Assembly (NCBI GenBank): GCA_031835245.1
Contig: JAVKOQ010000133.1
Location: 85,874 to 149,873, forward strand
Length of the DNA stretch: 64,000 nt
Direction of reading: 5' to 3'
From: Balamuthia mandrillaris
Lineage: Eukaryota > Discosea > Longamoebia > Balamuthiidae
How positions within the stretch are numbered: the stretch's first letter is position 1; every line of letters begins with the position of its first letter. Below the pieces are notes generated by a model that was not told the origin of the DNA, searched no databases, and worked only from the letters and a program-made list of their open reading frames with translations. The position numbers and the translations under genes were made by a program. Positions 63,359 to 64,000 of this stretch are shown here, piece by piece.

Positions 63359-64000
63359 TTAACGTAGCTTTTTGTCGTTGTTGGTCTCGTTTTCTTTCTG
63401 TTCCTCTTTCTCTTCTTGTTGCTTCTGTTTTTTGTGTGCTTTTGTACCTTTGAGAGAAAGTAATTCCGTCTTTTGTTTGTCGTCTAACACCACAAACTCT
63501 TTTGCTTCTCGATCATAAATAAGAAACTCGGGAGTACCCTCCAACTTTGGAAATAACTGATTTAAAAAATCGAATTTAACAAGTTAAAAAGGAAATAAAA
63601 AGAGAAAAAAGAGCAGAGAACAAATCACTAAGTAATCAAATGGCAGAAAGAGGGAGAGAGGAGAGAGGAGAGAGGAGAGAGGAGAGAGGAGAGAGGAGAG
63701 AGGAGAGAAGAAAATAAGGAGAACTAGAGAAACTAAAGTACGAAAAAAGTGGAAAACGCCAAAAAAGAAGGAAAAAATAGAAACCTCGACAGGACAATGC
63801 ACAATATCCAGGTGCGGTTTTCTCTTGTGGATAAGAGCCACTCTGTGATAGTAGGTAGGGCAGTGAACGCATCCTTTCTGTGTGACAAAAACGATCAAAT
63901 CTTCCTTCACCTTTGTTGAATCCCTTTCTTCTGCTTCTACTTGTCCCTCCTGGTTATGCTCGCCAAAGTAAGTTTGGACGATCTTGTCTAGTTCTTCTTG
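63359..64000 (-). CDS. Thioredoxin/glutaredoxin-like protein, 3' part
   Basis: The gene enters from the right edge. The upstream exon, from about 63785 to beyond 64000, reads QEELDKIVQTYFGEHNQEGQ ... KEDLIVFVTQKGCVHCPTYY with HRVALIHKRKPHLDIVHCPV. CVHC after a hydrophobic strand is a redox CxxC as in thioredoxin-fold proteins. The last exon (63359 to about 63560) has LFPKLEGTPEFLIYDREAKE: T-P-E-F fits the cis-Pro loop, followed by a Lys/Glu-rich tail ending NNDKKLR. The intron holds a 7-bp GAGAGGA repeat (63650-63706). Possibly a disulfide oxidoreductase; the missing N-terminus may carry a targeting signal. Confidence 0.65.

Overview
The window is nuclear DNA from an intron-rich, unicellular eukaryote, most likely an amoebozoan. 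I infer this from short GT-AG introns in most genes, from the gene content (RasGEF, two RhoGAPs with talin-like ubiquitin-fold lobes, WASP, BAR-PH-ArfGAP-ankyrin, Sec14-PH, ATG3, the ERMES subunit Mdm12) and from low-complexity Ser, Gln and Glu runs. The species cannot be fixed from sequence alone; a Balamuthia- or Acanthamoeba-like amoeba is a guess.

Layout: the 3' end of a RasGEF gene (1-961); TIM10 (minus) and a TMEM42-like membrane protein (minus); a Gln-rich basic protein (plus); a multi-membrane RING protein (minus) divergent from a leucine-rich repeat gene (plus, about 16 exons, one intron a 1.1 kb pyrimidine satellite); MDM12 (minus); PDCD7/U11-59K (plus); a 7.8 kb intronless secreted repeat protein (plus); an F-box protein (plus); a RhoGAP (minus); a Sec14-PH protein (minus); ethanolamine-phosphate cytidylyltransferase (minus); a nitrilase-WD40 fusion (plus); WASP (plus); ATG3 (plus); an L-rhamnose mutarotase-like protein and a small unknown protein (minus); an ACAP-type ArfGAP (minus); an LRRC58-like protein (minus); a PH-RhoGAP-SH3 protein (minus); a BAHD acyltransferase (minus); a cytochrome P450 (plus); and a thioredoxin-like protein running off the right edge (minus).

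Many products bear on membranes and actin: Ras, Rho and Arf regulators, WASP, lipid transfer (Sec14, Mdm12), phosphatidylethanolamine synthesis (PCYT2) and its use in autophagy (ATG3 conjugates Atg8 to that lipid). No operon logic is expected in such a genome, so co-regulation is inference.

The strongest leads are: a recurrent palindrome TGTCGACA in the spaces between genes, mostly upstream of start codons; a complete nitrilase joined to a WD40 propeller in one gene; the giant intronless repeat protein, in which one of three near-identical 348-bp units is 7 bp short; intronic microsatellites that are almost always pyrimidine-rich on the sense strand; and two introns with U12-like GTATCC donors inside the gene for a minor-spliceosome protein. 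I found no CRISPR array, no convincing tRNA or rRNA gene and no intact transposon.
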